A stretch of DNA of 48,325 nucleotides from assembly GCA_964530075.1 (NCBI GenBank), contig CAZGXU010000012.1:1-48325 (forward strand), in the 5' to 3' direction. Position numbers and translations under genes: made by a program. The DNA comes from JANQEA01 sp964530075. GTDB lineage: Bacteria; Bipolaricaulota; Bipolaricaulia; UBA7950; UBA9294. Positions 33,552-41,903 of the stretch are shown piece by piece; within the stretch, counting starts at the first letter, position 1; each line of letters opens with the position of its first letter. The notes under the pieces were generated by a model. It worked only from the letters and a program-made list of their open reading frames with translations. It did no database searches and had not been told where the DNA came from.

Positions 33552-35195
33552 GTGTACTGCTACCAATGCGAACAGACGAAGGACGGGACCGGCTGCACGA
33601 CGTTCGGAATCTGCGGGAAGGACCCTGTCTCGGCGGCGCTCCAGGACCTCCTGGTCCACGTCACGAAGGGGATCGGGATGTACGCCCATCGGGCGAGGCG
33701 GCTCGGCGCGAGCGACCCCGCGATCGATCGTTTCACGATCGAGGCGCTCTTCACCACGGTCACGAACGTTAACTTCGATCCCGAGCGGCTCGACGGCCTC
33801 CTGGGGCGCGCGATCGACATCCGCGGGGCGGCTCGGGAGCTGTACGAGGACGCGGCGCGGGGCGCGGGGCAGGAGCCCGAGGTCCTGTCCGGGCCGGCGA
33901 CCTGGCGGCCCGCTTCAAGTCGCGACGGGCGAATCGCCCAGCAGGCGGAGCTCTCGATCGACGCCCGGCGAGCAAGGCTCGGCGGCGACGTCGTCGGACT
34001 CCAAGAGCTCCTGACCTACGGGCTGAAGGGGGCCGCCGCCTACGCCGACCATGCGCTGATCCTCGGCCGCCAGGACGAGACGGTCTGGGCGTACTTCCAC
34101 GAGGCGCTCGACGCCCTCGCGTCCGAGCCGACCGACCTCGATGAGCTGACGCGGATGTGCGTCCGCTGCGGCGAGGTCAATTTCCGGGTGATGGAACTCC
34201 TCGACGCGGCCAACACCGGCGCCTACGGGATGCCGGAGCCGACTCCCGTCCGGATCGAGCCGCTCGCCGGCAAGGCGATCCTGGTCTCCGGCCACGACCT
34301 GAAGGATCTCGAGGAAGTCCTGGAGCAGACCGGAGGAAAGGGGATCCACGTCTACACGCACGGCGAGATGCTCCCGGCGCACGGGTATCCCGGCCTGAAG
34401 AAGTACGCGCACTTGGCCGGCAACTACGGCGGCGCGTGGCAGGACCAGCAGAAGGAGTTCGACGCGTTTCCCGGGGCGATCCTGATGACGACGAACTGCA
34501 TCCAGAAGCCGCGAGAGGGCTACAAGGATCGGATCTTCACCTCAGGACTTGTCGCCTGGCCGGGTGTGACGCACATCACCAACTACGACTTCTCCCCCGT
34601 GATCGATGCGGCCCTTTCCGCCGACGGATTCGCCGAGGACGGGCCGGATCGGACGATCACCGTCGGCTTCGCCCGCCACGCCGTCCTCGGCATGGCCGAG
34701 GAGGTGGTCCGGTCGGTGAAGGACGGATCGATCCGGCACTTCTTCCTGATCGGCGGATGCGACGGAGCCAAGCCGGGGCGCAACTATTACACGCGGTTCG
34801 CTCAGCTCGTCCCCGAGGACTCCGTCATCCTGACCCTCGCTTGCGGCAAGTACCGGTTCAACAAGCTCGACTTCGGCAGCATCGACGGGATTCCGCGTCT
34901 GCTCGACGTCGGGCAGTGCAACGACGCCTACTCCGCGATCCGGATCGCCCTCGCCCTCGCGGAGGCGCTCGGCACCGACGTCGACTCGCTTCCGCTGTCG
35001 CTCGTCCTGTCGTGGTACGAGCAGAAAGCGGTCGTCATCCTGTTGACGCTGCTGCACCTCGGGATCCGGAACATCCGGCTCGGGCCGTCCCTCCCGGCGT
35101 TCGTGACGCCCGCGGTCCTGAACGTCCTCGTCGAGACGTTCGGCCTCGCCCCGATCACGACGCCCGAGGAGGACCTCGCCGCGATTCTCCAATAA
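33552..35195 (+). CDS. hcp: Hydroxylamine reductase (hybrid cluster protein)
   Basis: The 547-residue protein is the prismane-type hybrid cluster protein, which protects against nitrosative stress (reduction of hydroxylamine or nitric oxide, and protein S-nitrosylation in E. coli). The N-terminal [4Fe-4S] cysteines follow CX2CX8CX5C (Cys 3, 6, 15 and 21), the anaerobe-type spacing rather than the enterobacterial one. Hybrid-cluster ligand regions are seen at HGEMLPAHGYP, TTNCIQKP, GGCDGAKPGRNYY, LACGKYRFNKLDFG and DVGQCNDAYSA. It starts with GTG after GGAGG, 3 bases after the Rrf2 gene. No hcr reductase follows. Control by the Rrf2 protein, as NsrR does for hcp elsewhere, is likely. Confidence 0.96.
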   Translation: MYCYQCEQTKDGTGCTTFGICGKDPVSAALQDLLVHVTKGIGMYAHRARRLGASDPAIDRFTIEALFTTVTNVNFDPERLDGLLGRAIDIRGAARELYEDAARGAGQEPEVLSGPATWRPASSRDGRIAQQAELSIDARRARLGGDVVGLQELLTYGLKGAAAYADHALILGRQDETVWAYFHEALDALASEPTDLDELTRMCVRCGEVNFRVMELLDAANTGAYGMPEPTPVRIEPLAGKAILVSGHDLKDLEEVLEQTGGKGIHVYTHGEMLPAHGYPGLKKYAHLAGNYGGAWQDQQKEFDAFPGAILMTTNCIQKPREGYKDRIFTSGLVAWPGVTHITNYDFSPVIDAALSADGFAEDGPDRTITVGFARHAVLGMAEEVVRSVKDGSIRHFFLIGGCDGAKPGRNYYTRFAQLVPEDSVILTLACGKYRFNKLDFGSIDGIPRLLDVGQCNDAYSAIRIALALAEALGTDVDSLPLSLVLSWYEQKAVVILLTLLHLGIRNIRLGPSLPAFVTPAVLNVLVETFGLAPITTPEEDLAAILQ

Positions 35196-35394
35196 CGCAT
35201 GCCGGGTACGGCCGCCGGATGACGCCATACCGCGAGCACTGAGGCGGGTCGCTCCGCGCTGATCGTCCGGAGTCAGCTCGGGGCGGAACGCGGGTTGAGG
35301 TCGGTTCCGGTCGACTCGGTCAGCGCGTCGCGGTGCCCGCGCTGCATCCGGTCGTGGTCGGCGATCGTTTTCGGGCGACAGTCCCGACCGCCCC

Positions 35395-36723
35395 TCACTC
35401 GCCCGCTTCTTCGCTCCAGAGCGCTGGCTGGCCGGTGCTCTCGAGGACCGCGTGCCACAGGTCCCCCTCCAGGTCGACTTCCTTCCGCTGCACGATGACC
35501 TCGCGCAGCGGCACCTCCGTGTACTCCCCGTTCCAGTACCCGATCAGCAGGCCGGTCCGACCGGCCATCCCCGCGTGAACGGCGTTTCGCGCGAGGTCGG
35601 ACGAATAGACCGAGTCGCTCGGGTTCGCCGGAGCGCTCCGGATCAGGTAGCTCGGATCGATGTACTTGACGGTGTGCTGGATCCCGCGCTCGCTCAGCTC
35701 GCCGTCGATCCGTCCCCTCAGGTACGCCCCGATGTCGAGGAGACGGATGTTCCCGGACTCGTCCCGCTCGGCCGGGGCGTCGCCGCTCCGCAGCACGTCC
35801 TGGCCGGTCCCCTCCGCGACGACAACGACGACGTGGCCGTTCGATCGGAGGCGCGCGACCAGCGCCTCGAGGAAGCCGCCCGGACCGTCGAGCAGGAGCG
35901 GGACCTCCGGGATGAGCACGAAGTCGGCGTCGGCCGCCGCGACGGCGGCGCTGGCGGCGATGAACCCCGAGTGCCGTCCCATCAGCCGGACGAGCCCCAC
36001 CCCGTTGCGGTAGGCGATCGCCTCGGTGTGGGCCGCGCGAATCGCCCCAACGGCGATCGAGAAGGCCGTCTCGTAGCCGAACGTTTTGTCGACCAGCGGC
36101 ACGTCGTTGTCGATGCTCTTCGGAACGCCGACGACCGAGATCCGAGCTCCACGTCGGGAGATCTCTTCGTAAACCGCGTGGGCACCGCGCATGCTTCCGT
36201 CCCCGCCGATCACCAGCAGGAGCCGGATGCCGAGGCGCTGGAGCTGATCGACGACGACGCTCGGATCCTGTGGCCCTCGGGACGATCCGAGGATCGACCC
36301 GCCGTCGTAGTGGATCCCCTCGACGGACTCAACGGTGAGGGGAAGCGGAGCGTAGCCCTCGCTCGGGTTCAGCCCAGCGAACCCGTAGCGGAACCCGAGG
36401 ACCTCGCACACGCGGTAGTGATTCAACAACTCCAGTGCGGCCGCCCGGATCGCGTTGTTGATGCCCGGGCAGAGGCCGCCGCACGTCACGACGCCGGCTT
36501 TGAGATCCCGCGGTTCGAAGAACAGAAGCTCGCGCGGCCCCGCCCGATCGAAGGCGGCCGACGGCTCCGCCCACATGTCGGCACAGCCGTGCGTCGACAG
36601 CGCGTCCATCAGGACGCATTCGTCGTCCCCGACGAAGTTGTAGACTCGATCTCCTTTGATCGTCGATAGCTTCAACGGTGACCGGACCGCCGCTGTGCCC
36701 AGTGTCGGGACCGTCAGATCCAT
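35395..36723 (-). CDS. pfkA: 6-phosphofructokinase, plant/PPi-PFK-like group
   Basis: The 442-residue protein phosphorylates fructose 6-phosphate in glycolysis. Motifs: VTCGGLCPGINNAIRAA (nucleotide loop), YGFAGL, SSRGPQ, VIGGDGSMRGA, VPKSIDNDVPLVDKTFGYETA and LMGRHSGFIA. The GGDGS has Gly where PPi-dependent enzymes have Asp, so ATP is the likely donor. The Lys in PKSIDND is shared with PPi-dependent and plant-type enzymes. The long N- and C-terminal extensions fit the plant-like group. ATG at 36723 follows GGAGCG by about 5 bases; a GTG 42 bases upstream is possible. It is divergent from corA. Confidence 0.92.
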   Translation of the reverse strand: MDLTVPTLGTAAVRSPLKLSTIKGDRVYNFVGDDECVLMDALSTHGCADMWAEPSAAFDRAGPRELLFFEPRDLKAGVVTCGGLCPGINNAIRAAALELLNHYRVCEVLGFRYGFAGLNPSEGYAPLPLTVESVEGIHYDGGSILGSSRGPQDPSVVVDQLQRLGIRLLLVIGGDGSMRGAHAVYEEISRRGARISVVGVPKSIDNDVPLVDKTFGYETAFSIAVGAIRAAHTEAIAYRNGVGLVRLMGRHSGFIAASAAVAAADADFVLIPEVPLLLDGPGGFLEALVARLRSNGHVVVVVAEGTGQDVLRSGDAPAERDESGNIRLLDIGAYLRGRIDGELSERGIQHTVKYIDPSYLIRSAPANPSDSVYSSDLARNAVHAGMAGRTGLLIGYWNGEYTEVPLREVIVQRKEVDLEGDLWHAVLESTGQPALWSEEAGE

Positions 36724-36830
36724 GCCAGCGCTCCGTTCGACGTCCGCATCCCACGAGTTTACCACGCATCCGCCATGACAGGGGGTACGGCATCCGGACA
36801 GGCGGTCGCCCGAGCGGCGGCCGGCCGGGG

Positions 36831-36859
36831 TTGCCTTGCCGACCGAAGACAGCTAGGCT
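36831..36859 (+). promoter_or_regulatory. Promoter of corA-mgtC
   Basis: TTGCCT (36831-36836), 17-base spacer, TAGGCT (36854-36859), about 24 bases before the corA ATG at 36883. Confidence 0.5.
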
Positions 36860-36882
36860 TCCCGCCATAGAAGGAGGGGCGG

Positions 36883-37947
36883 ATGGTACGACTGATACGA
36901 CGGAGCGCAAAGACGATCGGCCTGGCGCCGGGGACCGCCGTCTACCTCGGCGAGCCTTCGGACGAGCCGCTCCGGATCACCCTCCTCGACTATGACGAGG
37001 ACCGCGTGACGGAGAAGCTGCTCGACGATCCGGAGGAGAGCTTCTCGTTCCGGGATTCCCCGTCCGTCTCGTGGGTCAATGTGGACGGTCTCCACGACGT
37101 CGAGTCGATCGAAAGGATCGCCGGCCACTTCGGACTCCATCCCCTCGCGATCGAGGACATCGTCCATACCAATCAGCGCCCCAAGGCGGAGGACTACGAA
37201 GACACCCTATTCATCGTCCTTCGCATGCTTTCCTACAACGACGCTACGGAGAACGTGGACGACGAGCAGGTCAGCCTCATCCTCGGTCCGGGATGGGTTC
37301 TGTCGTTTCAGCAGCGGGCCGGCGACGTGTTCGAAGGGGTCCGCGAGAGGATCCGCAACAAAAGGGGAAGGATCCGCAGCGCCAAGTCGGACTACCTGGC
37401 GTACTCGCTGATCGATGCCGTGGTCGACCAGTACTTCATCGTGCTCGAGAGGCTCGGAGAGCGGGTCGAAGCGCTTGGCGAGGAGGTCTCCGAGCGGGCG
37501 GACCGCGAGAAGCTTGAGGAGATCCGCCGACTCAAGCGCGAGCTCCTCTTCCTCCGCAAGTCGATCTGGCCGCTCCGCGAGGTCCTGAGCGGGATCCAAC
37601 GTGGGGAGTCGTCGCTGTTCGAAGAGCACACGCTGATCTACCTCCGCGACGTCTACGATCACACGATCCAGGTGATCGACACCGTGGAGACCTATCGAGA
37701 CATGATGGCGGCCGTTCTCGACGTCTACCTGACGAGCGTCAGCAATCGGATGAACGAAGTGATGAAGGTGCTGACAGTCATCGCGACGATCTTCATCCCG
37801 CTGTCGTTTGTCGCCGGAGTGTACGGGATGAACTTCGCCCACATGCCCGAGCTGTCCTGGAAGTACGGCTACTTCGGAGCGCTCGGCGTCATGGGGGCGA
37901 TCGCCGTCGGGATGCTCGCCTACTTCAAACGGAAGGGCTGGTTCTGA
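36883..37947 (+). CDS. corA: CorA-type magnesium/cobalt transporter
   Basis: The 354-residue protein has a cytoplasmic N-terminal domain (WVNVDGLHDVESIERIAGHF; HPLAIEDIVHTNQRPKAEDY), the long stalk helix (RVEALGEEVSERADREKLEE, then IRRLKRELLFLRKSIWPLRE), and two C-terminal membrane helices with the filter motif YGMNF followed by AHMPEL. It forms a pentameric Mg2+ channel in the inner membrane. GAAGGAGGGG precedes the ATG. The next gene, 31 bases downstream, is MgtC-like, so the operon is probably for magnesium homeostasis. No Mg riboswitch-like fold was recognised in the short leader. Confidence 0.95.
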   Translation: MVRLIRRSAKTIGLAPGTAVYLGEPSDEPLRITLLDYDEDRVTEKLLDDPEESFSFRDSPSVSWVNVDGLHDVESIERIAGHFGLHPLAIEDIVHTNQRPKAEDYEDTLFIVLRMLSYNDATENVDDEQVSLILGPGWVLSFQQRAGDVFEGVRERIRNKRGRIRSAKSDYLAYSLIDAVVDQYFIVLERLGERVEALGEEVSERADREKLEEIRRLKRELLFLRKSIWPLREVLSGIQRGESSLFEEHTLIYLRDVYDHTIQVIDTVETYRDMMAAVLDVYLTSVSNRMNEVMKVLTVIATIFIPLSFVAGVYGMNFAHMPELSWKYGYFGALGVMGAIAVGMLAYFKRKGWF

Positions 37948-37978
37948 AGTTCGATCGTCTCCTGAGAGGAGGGGGACC

Positions 37979-38632
37979 ATGGCGGGATTCGATCTGGTGT
38001 CCGTCGGGAGGCTTCTCCTTGCGGTCGTACTCGGAGGGCTGGTCGGTCTCGAACGCCAGATCCACGGGCGCCCCGCCGGGCTGCGGACGCACATCCTCGT
38101 CTGCCTCGGCTCCGCGCTCGTCATGACGCTCACGGCGTCATTCGGCCCGAACATCGATCCCGGTCGCGCCGTCGCCGGAATCGTCACCGGAATAGGCTTC
38201 CTCGGTGCCGGGGTCATCGTGAAGTCGGAGGAGATCGTCCGCGGGCTGACGACGGCCGCGTGCATCTGGTTCGTGGCCGCGCTCGGCGTCGTCATCGGAC
38301 AAGGGCTGTACGTCATCGCACTCGCCAGCACGGCGATCTCGATCGTCATCCTAACGCTCCTGGCGTGGTTTGCGCACCGGGTTCCGAGCGTCAGCTACCA
38401 CTGTGCGAAAGTGAGGGGAGCCGTCGGGAACGTCGAATCGCTCGAGACGAAGTGCCGCCAGGAGCTCGCGGGGCTCGGGTACAGAATCGTCGGCCTCTCC
38501 ACCCACCTCGACAAGGGGAACGACGCGGCGCTGCTGACGCTTCGACTGCGAACGCGGAAGGCGGTGAAGGGCCTCGAACCATCCCGGCGTCTTCTGGCCA
38601 TCGAGGAGGTGCGGGACGTCGAGTGGGACTGA
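37979..38632 (+). CDS. mgtC: MgtC/SapB family membrane protein
   Basis: The 217-residue protein has about four to five transmembrane helices with the family signature GGLVGLERQIHGRPAGLRTH, then TGIGFLGAGVIVK and GLTTAACIWFVAALG. The C-terminal soluble part (about residue 140 on) resembles the ACT-like domain of MgtC. MgtC proteins modulate ATP synthase or ion balance under low Mg2+ in pathogens; the role elsewhere is less clear. GAGAGGAGGGGGACC precedes the ATG. It lies 31 bases after corA and is probably cotranscribed. Confidence 0.9.
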   Translation: MAGFDLVSVGRLLLAVVLGGLVGLERQIHGRPAGLRTHILVCLGSALVMTLTASFGPNIDPGRAVAGIVTGIGFLGAGVIVKSEEIVRGLTTAACIWFVAALGVVIGQGLYVIALASTAISIVILTLLAWFAHRVPSVSYHCAKVRGAVGNVESLETKCRQELAGLGYRIVGLSTHLDKGNDAALLTLRLRTRKAVKGLEPSRRLLAIEEVRDVEWD

Positions 38633-38702
38633 GCCACGTCGCGCCGACGCGGAGCCTCCGCCGGTCGACCATCGCCTGCGGGGAAATCCCTTCCCTCCGG
38701 GA

Positions 38703-38990
38703 TCAGGCGTTCGGCAGCGAGATGCCGAGGTCTCGGAGGAACGCCGCGATCCGCTGCACAATTTCCTTCTCGTTGACGGAGTAGTACCGATTTTGAGCGT
38801 CCTGCTCGAACGTCACCAGATTCTGCATCCGAAGAAGCTGAAGGTGCCTCGAAACCGTCGGCACGGTGATGCTCAGCTTGTTCGCCAGGTCCTCCACCGT
38901 CAGGTCGTCGTGCTCTCTGAGCAGCTTGAGAATCTGGACCCGCGAACGGGCCGAGAGCATCTTGAAAAACGTGGCATGTGTCCTTGGCAT
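38703..38990 (-). CDS. ArsR-type winged-helix regulator
   Basis: The 95-residue protein is an ArsR-fold repressor: MLSARSRVQILKLLREHDDL, VEDLANKLSITVPTVSRHLQ and LLRMQNLVTFEQDAQNRYYS. It lacks the ELCVCDL metal-binding Cys box of ArsR/SmtB (it has VEDLANKL), so it may sense something other than arsenic or use other ligands. GCAAAGGAGGAAACCCTG precedes the ATG. It is divergent from a zinc-ribbon protein; the two promoters overlap and an inverted repeat lies between, which suggests autoregulation and control of the neighbour. Confidence 0.87.
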   Translation of the reverse strand: MPRTHATFFKMLSARSRVQILKLLREHDDLTVEDLANKLSITVPTVSRHLQLLRMQNLVTFEQDAQNRYYSVNEKEIVQRIAAFLRDLGISLPNA

Positions 38991-39018
38991 CAGGGTTTCC
39001 TCCTTTGCGTACGCCCCC

Positions 39019-39046
39019 TTGACAAACCGATCCGCACGACTATACT
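39019..39046 (+). promoter_or_regulatory. Promoter of the zinc-ribbon and peptide genes
   Basis: TTGACA (39019-39024), 16-base spacer, TATACT (39041-39046): nearly consensus. It overlaps the divergent arsR-type promoter so that the two -10 boxes share four bases. Confidence 0.75.
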
Positions 39047-39067
39047 GCCAGCTGTCTAGATAGTCAA
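39039..39067 (-). promoter_or_regulatory. Promoter of the ArsR-type gene
   Basis: On the minus strand TTGACT (39067-39062), a 17-base spacer and TATAGT (39044-39039). The -10 box overlaps that of the plus-strand promoter, so the two polymerases must compete. Confidence 0.75.
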
Positions 39068-39069
39068 CT

Positions 39070-39089
39070 GCGCAACTGATGAGTTGCGC
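39070..39089. promoter_or_regulatory. Inverted repeat, likely operator or leader hairpin
   Basis: GCGCAACT (39070-39077) and AGTTGCGC (39082-39089) form a perfect inverted repeat around GATG. It lies just behind the arsR-type -35 box and in the leader of the zinc-ribbon gene, 1 base before its GAGGAG ribosome site. It may be the ArsR-type protein's binding site, or an RNA stem next to the ribosome site. Confidence 0.6.
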
Positions 39090-39100
39090 GAGGAGCAGGT

Positions 39101-39331
39101 ATGAACCGTACGAACCTGAAGGCGAGAAAGAAACTGACCTGCCCGTCGTGCAACGCCTCTATTGACTTCCATCCGCAGAGGGACGACATCGGCACGTGCC
39201 CTCGCTGCGGCGAATGGCTCATGCAGCATGGCAGGTGGAATCGGCGTCTAGAGCGGCTCGACTACGAGTCATCGACGGACTTCGATGAGTCGGACGACTG
39301 GGAACAACCCCTGATCGAAGAGATCGAGTGA
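39101..39331 (+). CDS. Small zinc-ribbon protein
   Basis: The 76-residue protein has one zinc ribbon, LTCPSCNASIDFHPQRDD then TCPRCGEWL (two CxxC pairs, 15 residues apart). A basic stretch (HGRWNRRLERLDY) and a very acidic tail (STDFDESDDWEQPLIEEIE) follow. It may bind nucleic acid or act as a small adaptor. GAGGAGCAGGT precedes the ATG. It is transcribed from a near-consensus promoter opposed to the ArsR-type gene, so it is a likely target of that regulator. No family was recognised. Confidence 0.75.
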   Translation: MNRTNLKARKKLTCPSCNASIDFHPQRDDIGTCPRCGEWLMQHGRWNRRLERLDYESSTDFDESDDWEQPLIEEIE

Positions 39332-39375
39332 AGACCCGAAACATCCTATCCCGACAGGGGGAGGAGGTGGCGCAG

Positions 39376-39435
39376 ATGGGAACGACAAAGAGGAGTTCGG
39401 CGAAGCCGACCAAGAAGTCACCGAAGAAGAAGTAG
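39376..39435 (+). CDS. 19-residue lysine-rich peptide
   Basis: ATG at 39376 follows GGAGGAGGTGGCGCAG, a very strong ribosome site. It encodes MGTTKRSSAKPTKKSPKKK: eight Lys, one Arg, no acidic residue, with S/P/T/K composition like a histone H1 tail. It lies 44 bases after the zinc-ribbon gene and before a long hairpin, so it is probably the second gene of that unit. It could bind nucleic acid or the acidic tail of its neighbour. This is a small gene that usual pipelines would miss. Confidence 0.6.
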   Translation: MGTTKRSSAKPTKKSPKKK

Positions 39436-39440
39436 CGTGA

Positions 39441-39491
39441 AACGCGGAGCGGCTACCTCGGGGCCCTGCAGCCCGCCGGCCGCTCCGCGTT
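39441..39491 (+). terminator. Long hairpin after the lysine-rich peptide gene
   Basis: AACGCGGAGCGGC (39441-39453) pairs perfectly over 13 bases with GCCGCTCCGCGTT (39479-39491); the 25-base loop can pair further. There is no T-run. It starts 6 bases after the peptide stop and so marks the end of this unit. Confidence 0.55.
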
Positions 39492-39520
39492 ACCTCTGAA
39501 GAGGCCGAGAGGAGGAAGGA

Positions 39521-39961
39521 ATGGACAAGCGAGGGCCGAGTCGGAAATCTCTCTACCTGATCGCTGCTGTGGCGATCGGCGCGGTGGCGGTCTTCCTCGT
39601 CGCCACAACCTACGCCCCGACGACGGAGGGGTTGGCGCTCTACGCCGTGGGGCATCAGGGAACCGCCGGCGTCGGGAATCGGAACGAGGCTTCGCTCCTC
39701 GTCAGCGCGTACAACGCGGCGGGGCCGATCCATGGGATCGCCGGGGGGAGCTTCTCCGTCGTGGTGGTGGCATCCCCGGTCGATGCGGATCCGATCGTGA
39801 AGGTCGCGGTCTCCGAAGTCGCTAGCGGTATCTACCGGATCGCGCTTGCACCGGAGCGGTCTCAGCATCGGTGGTCGGCGGGGAGCTATGTGATGGGCAT
39901 CACGCTCACGTCCCCGAACGGATCCGGGGTCGTCGTCGCCGACCTGGAGATCGCGCAGTGA
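39521..39961 (+). CDS. Membrane-anchored extracytoplasmic protein
   Basis: The 146-residue protein has a basic start (MDKRGPSRKS), one transmembrane helix (LYLIAAVAIGAVAVFLVATT), and a 110-residue beta-rich exterior domain with the pattern SLLVSAYNAAGPIHGIAGGS, VVVASPVDADPIVKVAVSEV and SAGSYVMGITLTSPNGSG. This looks like an Ig-like or carboxypeptidase-regulatory-like sandwich. No family was recognised. GAGAGGAGGAAGG precedes the ATG. The universal stress gene starts 32 bases after its stop and may be in the same unit. Confidence 0.75.
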   Translation: MDKRGPSRKSLYLIAAVAIGAVAVFLVATTYAPTTEGLALYAVGHQGTAGVGNRNEASLLVSAYNAAGPIHGIAGGSFSVVVVASPVDADPIVKVAVSEVASGIYRIALAPERSQHRWSAGSYVMGITLTSPNGSGVVVADLEIAQ

Positions 39962-39992
39962 GCCGGTCGGCACAAGCGAGCGGGAGAGCATC

Positions 39993-40445
39993 GTGAGCAG
40001 GGCCCCGGATGTGAACGACGTCGGCCGGATCCTGGTCCCCACGGACGGATCGGAGTGCAGTGAGAGAGCGGTCTCGTATGCCGGCAGTCTTGCCCGGAAG
40101 CTGTCCGCGAAGGTCGACGTCCTGTTCGTCGCGGAGACCAATTACACCGGTCCCTGGTTCTACTACATCCTGGACGAGCCCGTCCGGGAGAAACTGAAGA
40201 AGCGAGGGGTGGAGATCGTGGAGACGACGGCCGGATCGCTCCGAGAGAGCGGAGTCCGGCAGGTGGAGGCGCACGTCGAGGAGGGGCATCCGGGAGAGGT
40301 CATCTCCAACATGGCGTCCCAGTTGGACGTCGACTTGATCGTGATGGGCACCCACGGGCGGCGCGGCCTGGAGCGAGCCCTGATGGGGAGCGTTGCGCGA
40401 GAGGTCGCCAATACGGCGCGCGTTCCGCTTCTCCTGGTGAAGTAG
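39993..40445 (+). CDS. Universal stress protein, UspA family
   Basis: The 150-residue protein has the Usp start RILVPTDGSECSERAVSYA and the ATP-binding motif GTHGRRGLERALMGSVAREV (G-2x-G-9x-G-S), so it is probably an ATP-binding type. The end, ARVPLLLVK, is typical. Usp proteins are made under starvation or redox stress, and their partners vary. The GTG at 39993 follows GGGAGAG. It may be cotranscribed with the anchored protein before it. Confidence 0.92.
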   Translation: MSRAPDVNDVGRILVPTDGSECSERAVSYAGSLARKLSAKVDVLFVAETNYTGPWFYYILDEPVREKLKKRGVEIVETTAGSLRESGVRQVEAHVEEGHPGEVISNMASQLDVDLIVMGTHGRRGLERALMGSVAREVANTARVPLLLVK

Positions 40446-40509
40446 TTCGGCCGCGCCGCGGCGATCCCGTACCATCCCATCGCGCCGACGATGCGCGGTC
40501 TCACATCCC

Positions 40510-41811
40510 ATGGGGCCCATGAGACGTCTCTTCGCCTGGATCGAGCCGTGGTACGTGGCGTTCTTCCTCGCCAACCTTGTCATGGGGGCGTCTTCGATTC
40601 TGGTCCCCCTGAAGCTCGACCGGGTCCTTCATCAGGGACCGAGCCGCCTTGGCCTCCTCTCCTCGGTGGCCAGCACGGCTGCGGTGATCGGAAGCCTTGT
40701 TTGGGGCCGCCTCTCCGACGCGGTTCATCGACGGAAGGCGTTCGTCGTCACAAGCTACATCGTCGTCGGGATCAGTCATTGCGGCCTCGCCCTCTCGACG
40801 ACGTACGGAGGGCTCGTCCTGTACAACGCCGTGCTCAGTCTCTTCTGGGTCGCCAACGCCTCCGTCGCCGTGCTCCTCGTCATCGAGGAGGCGGATCAGC
40901 GAATCTGGGAGACCCACATCAGCGCGTTGAACCTCGCGGGGGCCCTCGGCTGGCTGTCCGGACTGGCGGTGGGAGGCGGGATCGTATCTACCGCGTTGAG
41001 CCTGCTCTCGGATCGATTGGGGATTCAAGTTCTCCTTCTCGGGCTCGGTGCGGCGGCGATTGTCGCGGGCGGACTTGCGGCGTGGCTCCTCCCGCCGACG
41101 AAGCCGCTGTTCACCGAGAGAAGGTTTCGCGGAATCATGATCGCCGCCGGCAACCTCCTCCTCGAGGCCTGGAGGTTCAACCCACTGCACCTGTACCATC
41201 GGTTCTCGCTTCGGAGGCTTCCCGGACTGCGCACCGAGACCAGGGTCTTTCTGCTCGCTTCCTTCCTCGCGTTCGCCGGAATCGGGTTCTTCGCGATTCC
41301 CCTGGTCCTCCTCCTCTCGCAGAGGTTGGGATTCACGCCGTCGACGGTCTTCTTCAGCTACGTCCTCCTCCACAGTGGGATCGTCCTTGCGTACCCGTTC
41401 GCCCTCCATCGAATCCGGAAACGGGGGAATCGAAGGGTCCAGATCGGTGCGCTCTCCATTCGCGCCGGGCTGTTCGTCCTCGCCGGAGGCCTGCTCTGGT
41501 CGGGGGCCCGGGTCCCGTGGGCGGCGGTGGCGCCGTTCCTCTTCCTCGTCGGAGTGACGTGGTCGTTCTTCCAGCTGAGCGGCGTCGCCCTCGCCTCCCG
41601 GCTGGCCGCCCCCGAGAACCGCGGGCTGGCGCTCGGGACCTATAACGCCATCGCCGGAGGGAGCACGATCATCGCCGGGGTCGCCAGCGGGTATCTCGCG
41701 CAGCGCGTCGGCTACCATGCAACGCATCTGGTCGCGGCCGCGCTGCTCTGTGCGGCCGTCACGATCCTCAGCCGCTTGCCCGATCCGATCCCTTCGTCGC
41801 CCGACGAATGA
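40510..41811 (+). CDS. MFS transporter
   Basis: The 433-residue protein has about twelve transmembrane helices. The first-half motif GSLVWGRLSDAVHRRKAF is the loop 2-3 signature of the major facilitator superfamily (GxxxDRxGRR-like). A cytoplasmic loop near residues 205-240 links the halves. The substrate is not predictable, but drug export or sugar transport are common for this type. ATGs at 40510 and 40519 are in frame, and neither has a clear ribosome site; the first was taken. It is the last ordinary gene before the low-GC island. Confidence 0.85.
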   Translation: MGPMRRLFAWIEPWYVAFFLANLVMGASSILVPLKLDRVLHQGPSRLGLLSSVASTAAVIGSLVWGRLSDAVHRRKAFVVTSYIVVGISHCGLALSTTYGGLVLYNAVLSLFWVANASVAVLLVIEEADQRIWETHISALNLAGALGWLSGLAVGGGIVSTALSLLSDRLGIQVLLLGLGAAAIVAGGLAAWLLPPTKPLFTERRFRGIMIAAGNLLLEAWRFNPLHLYHRFSLRRLPGLRTETRVFLLASFLAFAGIGFFAIPLVLLLSQRLGFTPSTVFFSYVLLHSGIVLAYPFALHRIRKRGNRRVQIGALSIRAGLFVLAGGLLWSGARVPWAAVAPFLFLVGVTWSFFQLSGVALASRLAAPENRGLALGTYNAIAGGSTIIAGVASGYLAQRVGYHATHLVAAALLCAAVTILSRLPDPIPSSPDE

Positions 41812-41903
41812 CCCCTCTCCGTACGACCGACAGATCCCGGCGGCGGCGAGCCCTCTTGGAATTGTAGGGGATGGACGCGATGCAAGGCCCGGCCGACTCC
41901 TGA

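Noticed and set aside
35196..35394. Terminator after hcp
   Set aside because: No stable stem followed by T residues is visible in the roughly 200 bases between hcp and the convergent pfk gene.
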